From Mycobacteriales bacterium (GTDB lineage Bacteria > Actinomycetota > Actinomycetes > DATLTS01): 64,000 nt of DNA. The DNA lies in the NCBI GenBank assembly GCA_035533475.1, contig DATLTS010000018.1, positions 117,568 through 181,567 on the forward strand. The letters are read 5' to 3'. How positions within the stretch are numbered: the first letter of the stretch is position 1; each line of letters opens with the position of its first letter. Below are positions 50,332-58,660 of this stretch, in pieces. The translations under genes were made by a program, and so were the position numbers. Under the pieces are notes generated by a model. It did no database searches. It saw nothing but the letters and a program-made list of their open reading frames with translations, and was not told the DNA's origin.

Positions 50332-51409
50332 GACCAACGGATCCACCCGCCGCCGGCTGGCGACGATGTTGCTCGGGGGGGCGGTCGCTGTCGCCGGTTG
50401 CGCGTCCGGGGCGACACCGGCCGCCGCGCACCACGGGGCGGGTCGGCCCAGCGGGTCGGCCAGCCCGGCCTTCGTTCCGACCGACGCGGTGCCGTTCGCC
50501 GGCACCCTGCTGATCGCCGACCGCGGCAACAACCGGCTCCTACAGGTGACGGTGGGCAAGCGCGTGCTGTGGGTCTTCCCCTCGCACAGCGCGGCGGCCC
50601 CGGCCGGCGGCTTCTACTTCCCCGACGACGCGTTCTTCATCCGGCAGGCGACCGGGCTGATCTCCAACGAGGAGGAGAACAACACGATCGTCGAGCTCGG
50701 CTTCCCCTCCGGGCGGGTGCTCTGGAGCTACGGGCACCCCCGGGTGGCCGGCCGCGCGCCCGGCTACCTCAACCAGCCCGACGACGCCTTCCTGCTCGCC
50801 GACGGTGACGTGATCGTGGCCGACGCGCTGAACTGCCGGATCCTCTGGATCGACCCGAGCGGCCACCCGGTCCGCCAGGTCGGCAACGGCAGCTGCGTGC
50901 ACGACCCGCCGACCAGCCTCGGCTACCCGAACGGCGACACGCCGCTGGCCGACGGCGACATCCTGGTCTCCGAGATCATCGGGTCCTGGGTCACCGACCT
51001 GACCCCGCAGGGCGCGTTGCGCTGGACCGTGCACCTGCCGATCGCCTACCCGTCGGACCCGCAGCAGATCGGCCCGGACCGCTACCTGATCGCCGACTAC
51101 GCCAAACCCGGCGCGATCCTGGAGTTCAACCGCGAAGGCCAGATCCTCTGGACCTACCGCCCGGTCGCCGGGCACGGCATGCTCAACCATCCGAGCCTGG
51201 CCGAGATGCTGCCCGGCGGCTTCATCGCCGCCAACGACGACTACCGGGACCGGGTCGTCATCATCGATCCCCGCACCATGACGATCGTGTGGCAGTACGG
51301 GATCGACGACCATCCCGGTGCCGGCCCGGGCCTGCTGCACACCCCGGACGGGTTCGACCTGCTCGCCCCGGACAACCGGACCGCGCCAACCCACCCGTGG
51401 ACCGGCTGA
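50321..51409 (+). CDS. Predicted Tat/lipoprotein with beta-propeller (NHL/PQQ-like) repeats
   Basis: A 362-residue exported protein. The leader has [21 protein letters not shown], so a Tat-type twin arginine and a lipobox (VAGC) are combined. The body is a propeller of repeated strands: [87 protein letters not shown] and [20 protein letters not shown]- and arylsulfotransferase-like propellers look like this, but no catalytic His is evident. GTG 50321 overlaps the DoxX-Rieske stop. It may be a partner or electron acceptor platform for the Rieske protein. Confidence 0.8.
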   Translation: MSTETNGSTRRRLATMLLGGAVAVAGCASGATPAAAHHGAGRPSGSASPAFVPTDAVPFAGTLLIADRGNNRLLQVTVGKRVLWVFPSHSAAAPAGGFYFPDDAFFIRQATGLISNEEENNTIVELGFPSGRVLWSYGHPRVAGRAPGYLNQPDDAFLLADGDVIVADALNCRILWIDPSGHPVRQVGNGSCVHDPPTSLGYPNGDTPLADGDILVSEIIGSWVTDLTPQGALRWTVHLPIAYPSDPQQIGPDRYLIADYAKPGAILEFNREGQILWTYRPVAGHGMLNHPSLAEMLPGGFIAANDDYRDRVVIIDPRTMTIVWQYGIDDHPGAGPGLLHTPDGFDLLAPDNRTAPTHPWTG

Positions 51410-52392
51410 TCCGGCGCGCGGCCGGGGTCGGCGTGCTGGCCGTGACGGCGACCGCCTGCGCAAGCGCACCCCGGGCGCTGCCCTTGCCGGTCGCGACGCC
51501 GGTCCCCGCCGTGACCCGCAGCCCCGCCGCCCCGCCACGACCCACCCCGCCCCGGCTGGGGCCGCCGTTCGCGGTGGGCATCCGCACGGTCACCATCGTC
51601 GACCCGACCAGGTCGACGCCCGCCCGCGGCCCGTCCGGCGCCCATCCGGCCCGGACCCTCACGACCACCGTCTGGTACCCGATCGCCGGCACCGTGCCGC
51701 TGCGCCGGGCGTTCCCGCTCGTCGTGTTCGCGCACGGCTTCGACGTCACCCCCGACACCTACCGGCTCCTGCTGGCGGACATCGCCGCCGACGGCTACGT
51801 CGTCGCGGCCCCGCTGTTCCCGATCAGCGGCGCCGGTCTTCCCGGGCCGGCCCGGGAAGACGACCTGCCGAACCAGCCCGCCGACCTGTCCGTCGTCATC
51901 ACGGCAATGCTCGACGCCGGCCGGCCCGGCGGGTGGCTCGCCGGCGCGGTCAACCCGGCGCTGATCGGCGTGGTCGGCCACTCGGACGGCGCCGAGACGG
52001 TCGCCGCCATGCTCGTCGTGCCCGCGGACCGGGACCGGCGGGTGTCCGCCTACGTCGTGCTGGCCGGCCAGCTGCCGACCTGGGGCACCGTGGCGCCCTT
52101 CCCGACGGCGGTGCTGGTCGAGCAGGGCCGGGCCGACACGATCAACCCCCCGTGGCTGTCCCGCTCGCTGTTCGCCGCCCTGCTCCGGCCCAAGGACTAC
52201 CTCGACGTGCTCTACGGCAGCCACCTCGAACCGGTCGTGGGCAGCAGTGCCGACGCGGTCGCGGTGCGCCAGACCGTGATCGCCTTCCTGGATGCGGCGC
52301 TGCGGCCCTCGCCGACCGCCGGGCTGGCGCTGCGCCGGTGGGGAGACGACCCGGGGGTCACCCTGCTCACCGAGCTCCCCGCCACGGGCTAG
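51397..52392 (+). CDS. Predicted lipoprotein alpha/beta hydrolase
   Basis: A 331-residue protein with lipobox-like TATAC near residue 22, a Pro-rich linker and an alpha/beta hydrolase domain (about 85-320). The nucleophile elbow is GHSDG (Ser196), FAHGFDVTPDTYRLLLADIAADGY is the oxyanion-hole area and a final YGSHLEPV gives the His. It resembles dienelactone hydrolase and platelet-activating-factor acetylhydrolase-like proteins. GTG 51397 overlaps the propeller gene's end by 13 nt, so the three genes are one operon. Its stop codon overlaps, tail to tail, that of the response regulator on the other strand. Confidence 0.82.
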   Translation: MDRLIRRAAGVGVLAVTATACASAPRALPLPVATPVPAVTRSPAAPPRPTPPRLGPPFAVGIRTVTIVDPTRSTPARGPSGAHPARTLTTTVWYPIAGTVPLRRAFPLVVFAHGFDVTPDTYRLLLADIAADGYVVAAPLFPISGAGLPGPAREDDLPNQPADLSVVITAMLDAGRPGGWLAGAVNPALIGVVGHSDGAETVAAMLVVPADRDRRVSAYVVLAGQLPTWGTVAPFPTAVLVEQGRADTINPPWLSRSLFAALLRPKDYLDVLYGSHLEPVVGSSADAVAVRQTVIAFLDAALRPSPTAGLALRRWGDDPGVTLLTELPATG

Positions 52393-53126
52393 TCCCGATC
52401 GGTCTCGAACCGGTAGCCGTAGCCGCGCAGCGTGGTGATCAGGTCCGGACTCTCGCCATGGTCGGCGAGCCGCCGGCGCAGCATGCCGACGTGCATGTCC
52501 AGGGTCTTGGTCGACCGGTACCAGTTCTCGTCCCAGACCCGGGCCATCAGCTGCTCCCGGGTGACCGCGCGACCGGCCTCGGACAGCAGGGCCTCGAGCA
52601 GCGCGAACTCCTTCGGCCGTAGCTCGACCGGCTCCCCACCGATGGTGCAGCGGCGGGCGGCCAAGTCGAGCACCACCGGGCCCACCCGCAGCGCGGCGGG
52701 CGCCGGTTCGCCCGGGTCGGCCCCGGTCTCCGCCGGATCGGAGAGGACCGCCTGCCGGCGCAGGTGCGCGCGCAACCGGGCCAACAGCTCACTGAACCGG
52801 AACGGTTTGACGATGTAGTCGTCCGCCCCAGCCTCCAGACCGACGACGACGTCGACCTCGGCGTCGCGCGCGGTGAGGATGACGATGACCGTCCCGGGCA
52901 CCCGGGCCCGCAACTCCCGGCAGAGGGCGACCCCGTCGACGTCGGGGAGGCCCAGGTCGAGCAGCACCAGATCCGGGATGCTCTCGTCGAGCGCGCTCCG
53001 CGCCTCGGCGCCGGAGGTCGCCGACGCCACCAGGTAGCCGTGCGCGGCGAGCCCGCGCAGCAGCGGCTCGGCGATGCCCCGATCGTCCTCGACGAGGAGC
53101 ACCCGCACCGGCGAGCCGGCGTTCAT
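52389..53126 (-). CDS. OmpR-family response regulator
   Basis: A 245-residue two-domain regulator: receiver with LVEDD, Asp57 in LLDLGLPD and TARD/KPF positions, then a winged helix with LRPKEFALLEALLSEAG and the TKTLDMHVGMLRRRL recognition helix. It is the downstream gene of a kinase-regulator pair and overlaps the kinase's stop by ATGA. A direct repeat at 54549-54566, in the promoter region between this pair and the b561-like gene, is a plausible binding site. Confidence 0.93.
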   Translation of the reverse strand: MNAGSPVRVLLVEDDRGIAEPLLRGLAAHGYLVASATSGAEARSALDESIPDLVLLDLGLPDVDGVALCRELRARVPGTVIVILTARDAEVDVVVGLEAGADDYIVKPFRFSELLARLRAHLRRQAVLSDPAETGADPGEPAPAALRVGPVVLDLAARRCTIGGEPVELRPKEFALLEALLSEAGRAVTREQLMARVWDENWYRSTKTLDMHVGMLRRRLADHGESPDLITTLRGYGYRFETDRD

Positions 53127-54511
53127 CGGTGGACCGCCGTGGCGGCGGGATCGACCGGCGCGACGGCGCCGTGGGCCGGGAACACGATGGTGAACACCGG
53201 CCGCGGCCCGGCGGTGGTCAGCTCGAGCCGGCCGCCGTCGGCTTCGACCAGCGAGCGCGCGAGGGCGAGCCCGATCCCGTGCCCGCGGACGCTCTGGCTG
53301 CGCCGGGAGAAGGCCGCGTCCGGATCCCCCACCACCCCGGGCCCTTCGTCGCGTACCTCGATCGCGACGGCGTGACCGGTGCTGCGGGCGGCCACCGTGA
53401 TCTCGCCGGCGCCGTGGTGCAGGGCGTTGTCGACCAGTACGTCCAGCACGTGGGCCAGCCCGGCGGCCGAGCCGCGCGTCTCGGGCAGCGGGCCGCTCAG
53501 CTCGACGGTGAGACGCCGGCCGGCCCGGCGGGCCGGCTGCTCCCACCGGCCGCGCAGGTCGTCGAGCAGCCCGGCCAGGTCGACCGGTACCTGCGGGCGC
53601 TCGACGTCACGGGTCAGGGACAGCAGCTGGTCGACGGTGGAGGAGAGCCGGTCCAGCTGCGCGAGGGCCTGCCCGATCACCGGCCGGAGCTCGGAGCCGG
53701 GATCCAGCGGCAGGGTCTCCAGGTTGAGCCGCAACGCGGTCAGCGGGGTCCGCAGCTGATGCGAGGCGTTGCTGCTGAACGCGCGTTCCGCATCGAGCAG
53801 GGCGCCGAGCCGGCCGGCCGTCGCGTCCAGGGACTGCCCGGCGGCGTCGATCTCGCGGACCCCAGTGTGCTCGGTGCGCACGGTGAAGTCGCCCTCGCCG
53901 AGCAGTTGGGCGTTGCGGGAGAGGTTCTCCAACGGCCGGCTGAGCCGCCGGGCGAGCAGGAACGCGGTGCCGCCGGCCAGGAGCAGGATGGCGGCAGCCA
54001 GCGCGGCCATCAGCAGCCAGCTGGCCCGCTCGTCCTCCCGCACGTCCCCGGCGCCAACCGCCACCCGGACCGCGCCGGAGCTCGGCTGGTCCGACCGGAG
54101 CGACACCGCGACGACGAGCTGGCCGGCCTCCGTCCCGACCTGCTCGCGCCCGGTGGTGGTCGCCGTGGCGGCCAGCGCCGAGCCGGGGGGGCCGGCGCCG
54201 GAGATCCGGCGGCCCGCGACGTCGTAGACGCCGATGATCATCGACCGGTCGTCGACGTCCCGGGCAATGGGCAGCGGGGCCGGGATACTTAGCTGGTGCG
54301 AGGTCACCAGCGTTTCGTCCGGCACCACCGCGAGCACCCGGCTGGCCTCCCGCTCGAGACCCAGGACCACCCGGTCGTGCTCGATCCGGTTCAGGGCGAC
54401 GCCCAGCGGAACGCCGAATCCGACAACGGCCGCACCGGTGATGGCCAGCGTCGCGATGAGGATCCGGGAGCGCAGGGAACGCCCAGCGGTCGGGGGCCGG
54501 GGTGCGCTCAC
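53123..54511 (-). CDS. Sensor histidine kinase
   Basis: A 462-residue kinase with two transmembrane helices (about 15-38 and 168-190), an extracytoplasmic sensor of about 125 residues, HAMP, HisKA with SHQLRTP (His251; most have SHELRTP), and HATPase_c with N (DVLVDNALHHG), G1 (DEGPGV) and G2 (GHGIGLALARS). TACCAT six bases before the GTG suggests a leaderless mRNA. Its operon faces the DoxX-Rieske set tail to tail and the b561-like gene head to head, so redox or envelope sensing is possible. Confidence 0.92.
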   Translation of the reverse strand: MSAPRPPTAGRSLRSRILIATLAITGAAVVGFGVPLGVALNRIEHDRVVLGLEREASRVLAVVPDETLVTSHQLSIPAPLPIARDVDDRSMIIGVYDVAGRRISGAGPPGSALAATATTTGREQVGTEAGQLVVAVSLRSDQPSSGAVRVAVGAGDVREDERASWLLMAALAAAILLLAGGTAFLLARRLSRPLENLSRNAQLLGEGDFTVRTEHTGVREIDAAGQSLDATAGRLGALLDAERAFSSNASHQLRTPLTALRLNLETLPLDPGSELRPVIGQALAQLDRLSSTVDQLLSLTRDVERPQVPVDLAGLLDDLRGRWEQPARRAGRRLTVELSGPLPETRGSAAGLAHVLDVLVDNALHHGAGEITVAARSTGHAVAIEVRDEGPGVVGDPDAAFSRRSQSVRGHGIGLALARSLVEADGGRLELTTAGPRPVFTIVFPAHGAVAPVDPAATAVHR

Positions 54512-54517
54512 CCCCCG

Positions 54518-54523
54518 ATGGTA
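54518..54523 (-). promoter_or_regulatory. Leaderless -10 candidate (TACCAT)
   Basis: TACCAT ends 6 nt before the kinase GTG at 54511, in non-coding DNA. Confidence 0.5.
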
Positions 54524-54548
54524 GGAAGCGACCGGGGAGAACGCCCAG

Positions 54549-54566
54549 CGTTGACCCTCCGTTGGC
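54549..54566 (+). promoter_or_regulatory. Candidate response-regulator box (11-bp-period direct repeat)
   Basis: CGTTGAC (54549-54555) and CGTTGGC (54560-54566) are 11 bp apart, matching the spacing of OmpR/PhoB-family half-sites; AACGC/GCGTT at 54540-54552 adds an inverted repeat. It lies in the 100-base divergent promoter region between the kinase and the b561-like gene. Confidence 0.4.
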
Positions 54567-54599
54567 GCGCGGCTGGGAGTCGGTGGAACCGGCTCTGTC

Positions 54600-54605
54600 T
54601 AGCGT
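54600..54605 (+). promoter_or_regulatory. Leaderless -10 candidate (TAGCGT)
   Basis: TAGCGT ends 6 nt before the ATG at 54612, in non-coding DNA and without a ribosome site. Confidence 0.55.
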
Positions 54606-54611
54606 CGTGGC

Positions 54612-55232
54612 ATGCCGGCCGGGACTGACCTCGACGCCGTCGGGGTTGAGGGGAACGCCCGGCTGACCGGGGCCACCGGCGCGCTGCTCCTCCTGCTGCT
54701 GTTCGCGGAAGGGGTGACCATCCTGGCGATCCGGCAGCTGATCGGCGTCCATATCTTCGTCGGGCTGCTCCTCGTGCCCCCGGTCCTGCTCAAGACCGGG
54801 TCGACCGGTTACCGGTTCCTCCGCTACTACCGGGGGCACAGGCCCTATGTGCGCAAGGGCCCGCCCAGTCTGGTCATGCGGGTCACCGGCCCGCTCGTCG
54901 TCGTGTCCACCGTGCTCGTGCTGGCCAGCGGGATCGCGCTGCTGGCCGTCACGCCCGGGGCGCCCGGGCGGCTGGTCGCCGCGCACAAGGTGTCCTTCGC
55001 CCTGTGGTTCGCGGTCATGACCGTGCACGTTCTCGGCCACCTCGCCGAAACCGGCCGGCTGGCGGCCCGGGACTGGCGCCGCGGGGGCGACCGGCCCGGG
55101 CGGGCGCTGCGCCGCCTCCTCGTCGCGGGCTCGCTGGCCGCCGGCGTCGGTTTGGCGGCCGCCGTGTTCCCGGCCGCCTCGCCGTGGACCAGCGGGCAGT
55201 TCCGGCACTCCGTCCACGACCAGGGTCGCTGA
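54612..55232 (+). CDS. Cytochrome b561-like multi-helix membrane protein (DUF4405-like)
   Basis: A 206-residue protein with four or five helices: ATGALLLLLLFAEGVTILA, LIGVHIFVGLLLVPPVLLKTG, VTGPLVVVSTVLVLASGIALLAV, KVSFALWFAVMTVHVLGHLA, and LLVAGSLAAGVGLAAAVFP. His residues spaced in the second and fourth helices (GVHIF, TVHVLGH, AHKVSF) could bind heme as in b561/DUF4405 proteins, which carry electrons across the membrane. It is head to head with a two-component system and ends in a TGATG overlap with the next gene, so it is the first gene of the 54.6-59.4 kb operon. Confidence 0.78.
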   Translation: MPAGTDLDAVGVEGNARLTGATGALLLLLLFAEGVTILAIRQLIGVHIFVGLLLVPPVLLKTGSTGYRFLRYYRGHRPYVRKGPPSLVMRVTGPLVVVSTVLVLASGIALLAVTPGAPGRLVAAHKVSFALWFAVMTVHVLGHLAETGRLAARDWRRGGDRPGRALRRLLVAGSLAAGVGLAAAVFPAASPWTSGQFRHSVHDQGR

Positions 55233-56401
55233 TGTCGGTCGAGACCGTGCCGGCCCGCACCCAGGCCCGCCGCCCACGATGGTGGCGTCGGCACCGGATC
55301 CTCAGCGGGCTGCTCGGCGTCGGCCTCGTCCTGACCCTGGTCGCCGCCCCCTCGCTGATCCCGGCGCTCACCCGCCCGGGGACGGACAGCCTGGCCGCGC
55401 GGGTCGCCGAGTGGGCCCGAACGCACGGGTTCTCCTCGATCATCGACTTCGCCGAGCGGATCCGCTACGACCTGAACCCGCCCCAGGTCGGCGGGACCCC
55501 GCGCAACGGGCTGCCCAGCCTGCTGGCGATCCCGGTGGCCCCCGCGCGGACCCGGGACCCCCGGGCCCTGCCGCTGCCCGCGCCGATCCCGCCGCTCGCC
55601 ACACCCGCCCTGCCCGGCGAGGGCAGCTGGCACGTCGTGGCCGGGGTGGCCGCCCTCCCGGCCATGGCAGTGGCCTTCGTCCGGCCGGACACGGTGCACA
55701 CCAGCTACGTCAGCGGCCTCGTCTGGATGGACCCCAAGCTGCTGGTCTTCGCGCTGCATCCGGGGCTGGAGGACCCGCCGCCCGGCCAGTGGGGCCAGCC
55801 CGACACGCTGCCGCCCGGGCAGCGCCACGGTCTGCTCGCCGCCTTCAACTCCGGGTTCCGGCTCTACGCGTCCCAGGGCGGCTATTACGCCTACGGGCAC
55901 GCCTACGGCGCGCTCCGGACCGGGGCCGCGTCGATCGTCATCTACCGCAACGGCACGGCGACCGTGGGCCAGTGGGGACGCGACGTCACGATGGGCGCCG
56001 ACGTCGTGGCCGTCCGGCAGAACCTCGACCTGATCGTCGACGGCGGCCGGCCGGTGCCGGGCCTGGATCAGAACGTCCAACAGCGCTGGGGGGCCACCCT
56101 CGGCAACAAGTTCTACGTCTACCGGACCGGGATCGGGGTCACCGCGGACGGGGCGCTGGTCTACGCCGCCGGGAACAGCCTTTCGGTATCCACCCTGGCC
56201 CAGCTGTTCGTGCGGGCCGGATGCGTGCGGGCGATGGAGCTCGACATCAACCCGGCCTGGGCGAGTTTCGTCCTCTACGACGGTGCGGGCGACCCGGCGA
56301 GCCCCAGCCCGCGTAATCTCCTGCCTGACATGCAGGAACCGCCGAACCGCTACTACCAGCCGGTGAGCCGGGACTTCTTCTCGGTCTACAGCGGCGCCTG
56401 A
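55232..56401 (+). CDS. Phosphodiester glycosidase (NAGPA-domain) protein, membrane anchored
   Basis: A 389-residue protein with an N-terminal helix (about 24-45) and an extracytoplasmic domain (about 150-385). The C-terminal NAGPA-like part contains LLAAFNSGFRLYASQGGYYAYG, LDLIVDGGRP, GVTADGALVYAAG and MELDINPAWASFVLY, the sequence blocks of bacterial phosphodiester alpha-GlcNAcase-type proteins. Known members cut sugars linked through phosphodiesters in wall or capsule polymers. It overlaps the b561-like gene stop (TGATG) and precedes ubiA by 5 bases, so it is part of the arabinan-precursor operon. The substrate is inferred only. Confidence 0.84.
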   Translation: MSVETVPARTQARRPRWWRRHRILSGLLGVGLVLTLVAAPSLIPALTRPGTDSLAARVAEWARTHGFSSIIDFAERIRYDLNPPQVGGTPRNGLPSLLAIPVAPARTRDPRALPLPAPIPPLATPALPGEGSWHVVAGVAALPAMAVAFVRPDTVHTSYVSGLVWMDPKLLVFALHPGLEDPPPGQWGQPDTLPPGQRHGLLAAFNSGFRLYASQGGYYAYGHAYGALRTGAASIVIYRNGTATVGQWGRDVTMGADVVAVRQNLDLIVDGGRPVPGLDQNVQQRWGATLGNKFYVYRTGIGVTADGALVYAAGNSLSVSTLAQLFVRAGCVRAMELDINPAWASFVLYDGAGDPASPSPRNLLPDMQEPPNRYYQPVSRDFFSVYSGA

Positions 56402-56406
56402 CGACG

Positions 56407-57330
56407 TTGGCCAACGACACGATCGCCGAGCCCACCGACCTGACCGTGGATCCCGCCACCCCGCGGTCCGCCGGACCGCTCGTGCTGCTCGCGGCCACCC
56501 GGCCACGCCAGTGGCTGAAGAACGTCCTGGTGCTCGCCGCGCCGTTCGCGGCCGGCCGTTGGCTGCAGCCGCACGTCGCGATCGGCGCCGCCGTCGCCTT
56601 CGCGGCGATGACGCTCACCGCCGCCGGCGCCTACCTGATCAACGACGTGCGCGACGTCGAGCCGGACCGCCGGCACCCCCGCAAGCGGCTGCGCCCGGTG
56701 GCCTCCGGCCGGCTGTCCATCCGGCGGGCCACGGTCGCGGGCGGCGTGCTCCTCGTCGCCGGCCCGACACTGGCCGGGACCGTCAATGGCTGGCAGCTCG
56801 TCCTCGTCGTGGCGGCCTACGCGGCGCTCACCCTCGGCTACAGCCGCTCGCTGAAGAACGTCCCGGGGCTCGAGCTCGCGGCGGTCGCGGCCGGGTTCGT
56901 GCTGCGGCCGCTGGCCGGCGCGGCGGCCACCGGGGTGCCCCCCTCGGGGTGGTTCCTCGGGGTGGTCTGCGCCGGGGCCCTGATGGTCACGCTCGGCAAG
57001 CGCTCCGCGGAGCTCAGCCTGCCGCGGGCCCGGCTGCACCGACCGGCGCTGCGGGGCTACACCGCCGCCGGCCTGCGCCGGGCCCGGCAGGCCGCCGCCG
57101 CGGTCATGCTCGGCTGCTACCTCGGCTGGGCGCTGACCCGGCCGTCGGCGATCGCCGTCTCCGCGGGCCTGTCCGCGGTCGCGGTCACCGGCGCGGTCCT
57201 GCGCTACGGCTGGTGCAGCGACCGCGGGCTCGGCGGGGAACCGGAGCGGCTGCTCCTCGCCGACCGGCTGCTCCAGGTCTGCGCCGTCGCCTGGCTGGTG
57301 GCGTTCCTCGTCGGCCCCGGGCATGTCTAG
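56407..57330 (+). CDS. ubiA: Decaprenyl-phosphate phosphoribosyltransferase (UbiA family)
   Basis: A 307-residue UbiA-family membrane enzyme that transfers phosphoribose from PRPP to decaprenyl phosphate, the first committed step to decaprenylphosphoryl arabinose, the donor for arabinan in arabinogalactan. The Mg2+/diphosphate motif is NDVRDVEPDRRHPRKRLRP (Asn79, Asp80, Asp83, Asp87), and YSRSLKNVPGLELAAVAAGFVLRPLAGA is the second signature. Eight or so helices span the protein. The TTG start has no ribosome site; a later GTG near 56444 is less likely. dprE1 overlaps its end by 8 nt. Confidence 0.92.
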   Translation: MANDTIAEPTDLTVDPATPRSAGPLVLLAATRPRQWLKNVLVLAAPFAAGRWLQPHVAIGAAVAFAAMTLTAAGAYLINDVRDVEPDRRHPRKRLRPVASGRLSIRRATVAGGVLLVAGPTLAGTVNGWQLVLVVAAYAALTLGYSRSLKNVPGLELAAVAAGFVLRPLAGAAATGVPPSGWFLGVVCAGALMVTLGKRSAELSLPRARLHRPALRGYTAAGLRRARQAAAAVMLGCYLGWALTRPSAIAVSAGLSAVAVTGAVLRYGWCSDRGLGGEPERLLLADRLLQVCAVAWLVAFLVGPGHV

Positions 57331-58660
57331 CCGTCCGCAGGAGTTCACCGGCTGGGGCCGAACCACGCGAAGCCGAGCGCTACTCGTGCACGCGGACAGC
57401 GAGGGTGTCGTAAGGCGGATGATGCACCGCCCCATGGCGCACGGTCTCATCGCGCGCGGCCTCGGCCGCAGCTACGGCGACGCCGCCGCGAACGCCGACG
57501 GGATCGTGCTCGCGCCGGTGGCGCCCGACGCCGGGGTGGAGCTCGATCCGGCCCGCGGGGTGGTCACCGCCACCGCCGGGACCAGCCTGGGGCGGCTGGT
57601 CCGGTACACCCTCCCGCGCGGGTTCACCCTGCCGGTGCTGCCCGGGACGGCTCAGGTGACGCTGGGGGGCGCGATCGCCGCCGATGTGCACGGGAAGAAC
57701 CACGTCGGGGCCGGTAGCTTCGGCCGCTGGGTCGAGGGGCTCGACCTGGTGGACGGCGCCGGAGCCGCGCGGCGGCTGGGCCCGGGTGAGGACCCGGAGC
57801 TGTTCTGGGCCACCGTCGGCGGGATGGGCCTGACCGGGATCGTGACCCGGGCCACGATCCGGCTGCTGCCGGTCGCGACCAGCCGGATGCGGGTCGTCAC
57901 CCGCCGGGTCGACGACTTCGACGAGCTGCTCGCCCGGATGGCCACCGAACCGGGCCCGGCGTACCGGGTGGCGTGGGTCGACTGCCTGGCGCCGACCGGC
58001 TACCGCGCGGCACTCGAGGAGGCCGACCACGCCGGCATCGACGACCTCCCCGCGGCCGAGCGCCGGGACCCGCTGGGGGTGCGTACCCGGCGCGTGCTGC
58101 CCGCGCCGCCGGTCCCGATCAGCCCGCTCGGCCCGCGGAGCATCCGGCTCTTCAACGCGCTGCGCTACGCCCGCACCGGGGGGATCCAGCTTCGAGCGGC
58201 CGACGCGTTCTTCCACCCGCTGGACGCGGTGTCCGGGTGGAACCGGCTCTACGGCCGGGGCGGATTGCTCCAGTACCAGTACGCGGTCCCGGACAGCGCC
58301 GCCGACCTGCTCCGGGCGTCGATCGACCGGCTCCGGGCGGCCGGAACCCCGCCGCTGCTCGCGGTCCTCAAACGGATGGGCGCCGCCACCCCCGGCCCGC
58401 TCTCCTTCCCGATCGCCGGCTGGTCGCTCGCCCTCGACCTGTCCCCGGCCGGTGGCCGGCCCGACCGGATCCTCGACGAGCTCGACCGCGAGGTGGTGGC
58501 GGCCGGCGGGCGGATCTACCTGGCGAAGGACAGCCGGACCGGGCCGGAGACGCTCTCCGCCATGTACCCGCGGATCCCCGAATGGCGGCGGGCGCGCGCC
58601 TGCCTGGACCCGGACGGCCGGTTCCGTTCGGATCTCGGCCGGCGGACCGGGTTGTGTTGA
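57323..58660 (+). CDS. dprE1: Decaprenylphosphoryl-beta-D-ribose 2'-oxidase DprE1
   Basis: A 445-residue FAD enzyme (FAD_binding_4 plus ALO-like domain) that oxidises the ribose 2'-OH of decaprenylphosphoryl ribose; DprE2 then reduces it to the arabinose form. ARGLGRSYGDAA and ADVHGKNHVG (His123, equal to the FAD-contacting His of the mycobacterial enzyme) are hallmark motifs. At the inhibitor site GWSLALDL, Ala370 stands where M. tuberculosis has Cys387, the residue covalently trapped by benzothiazinones. The ATG overlaps ubiA, and its stop overlaps dprE2. The assignment is secure. Confidence 0.95.
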   Translation: MSSRPQEFTGWGRTTRSRALLVHADSEGVVRRMMHRPMAHGLIARGLGRSYGDAAANADGIVLAPVAPDAGVELDPARGVVTATAGTSLGRLVRYTLPRGFTLPVLPGTAQVTLGGAIAADVHGKNHVGAGSFGRWVEGLDLVDGAGAARRLGPGEDPELFWATVGGMGLTGIVTRATIRLLPVATSRMRVVTRRVDDFDELLARMATEPGPAYRVAWVDCLAPTGYRAALEEADHAGIDDLPAAERRDPLGVRTRRVLPAPPVPISPLGPRSIRLFNALRYARTGGIQLRAADAFFHPLDAVSGWNRLYGRGGLLQYQYAVPDSAADLLRASIDRLRAAGTPPLLAVLKRMGAATPGPLSFPIAGWSLALDLSPAGGRPDRILDELDREVVAAGGRIYLAKDSRTGPETLSAMYPRIPEWRRARACLDPDGRFRSDLGRRTGLC

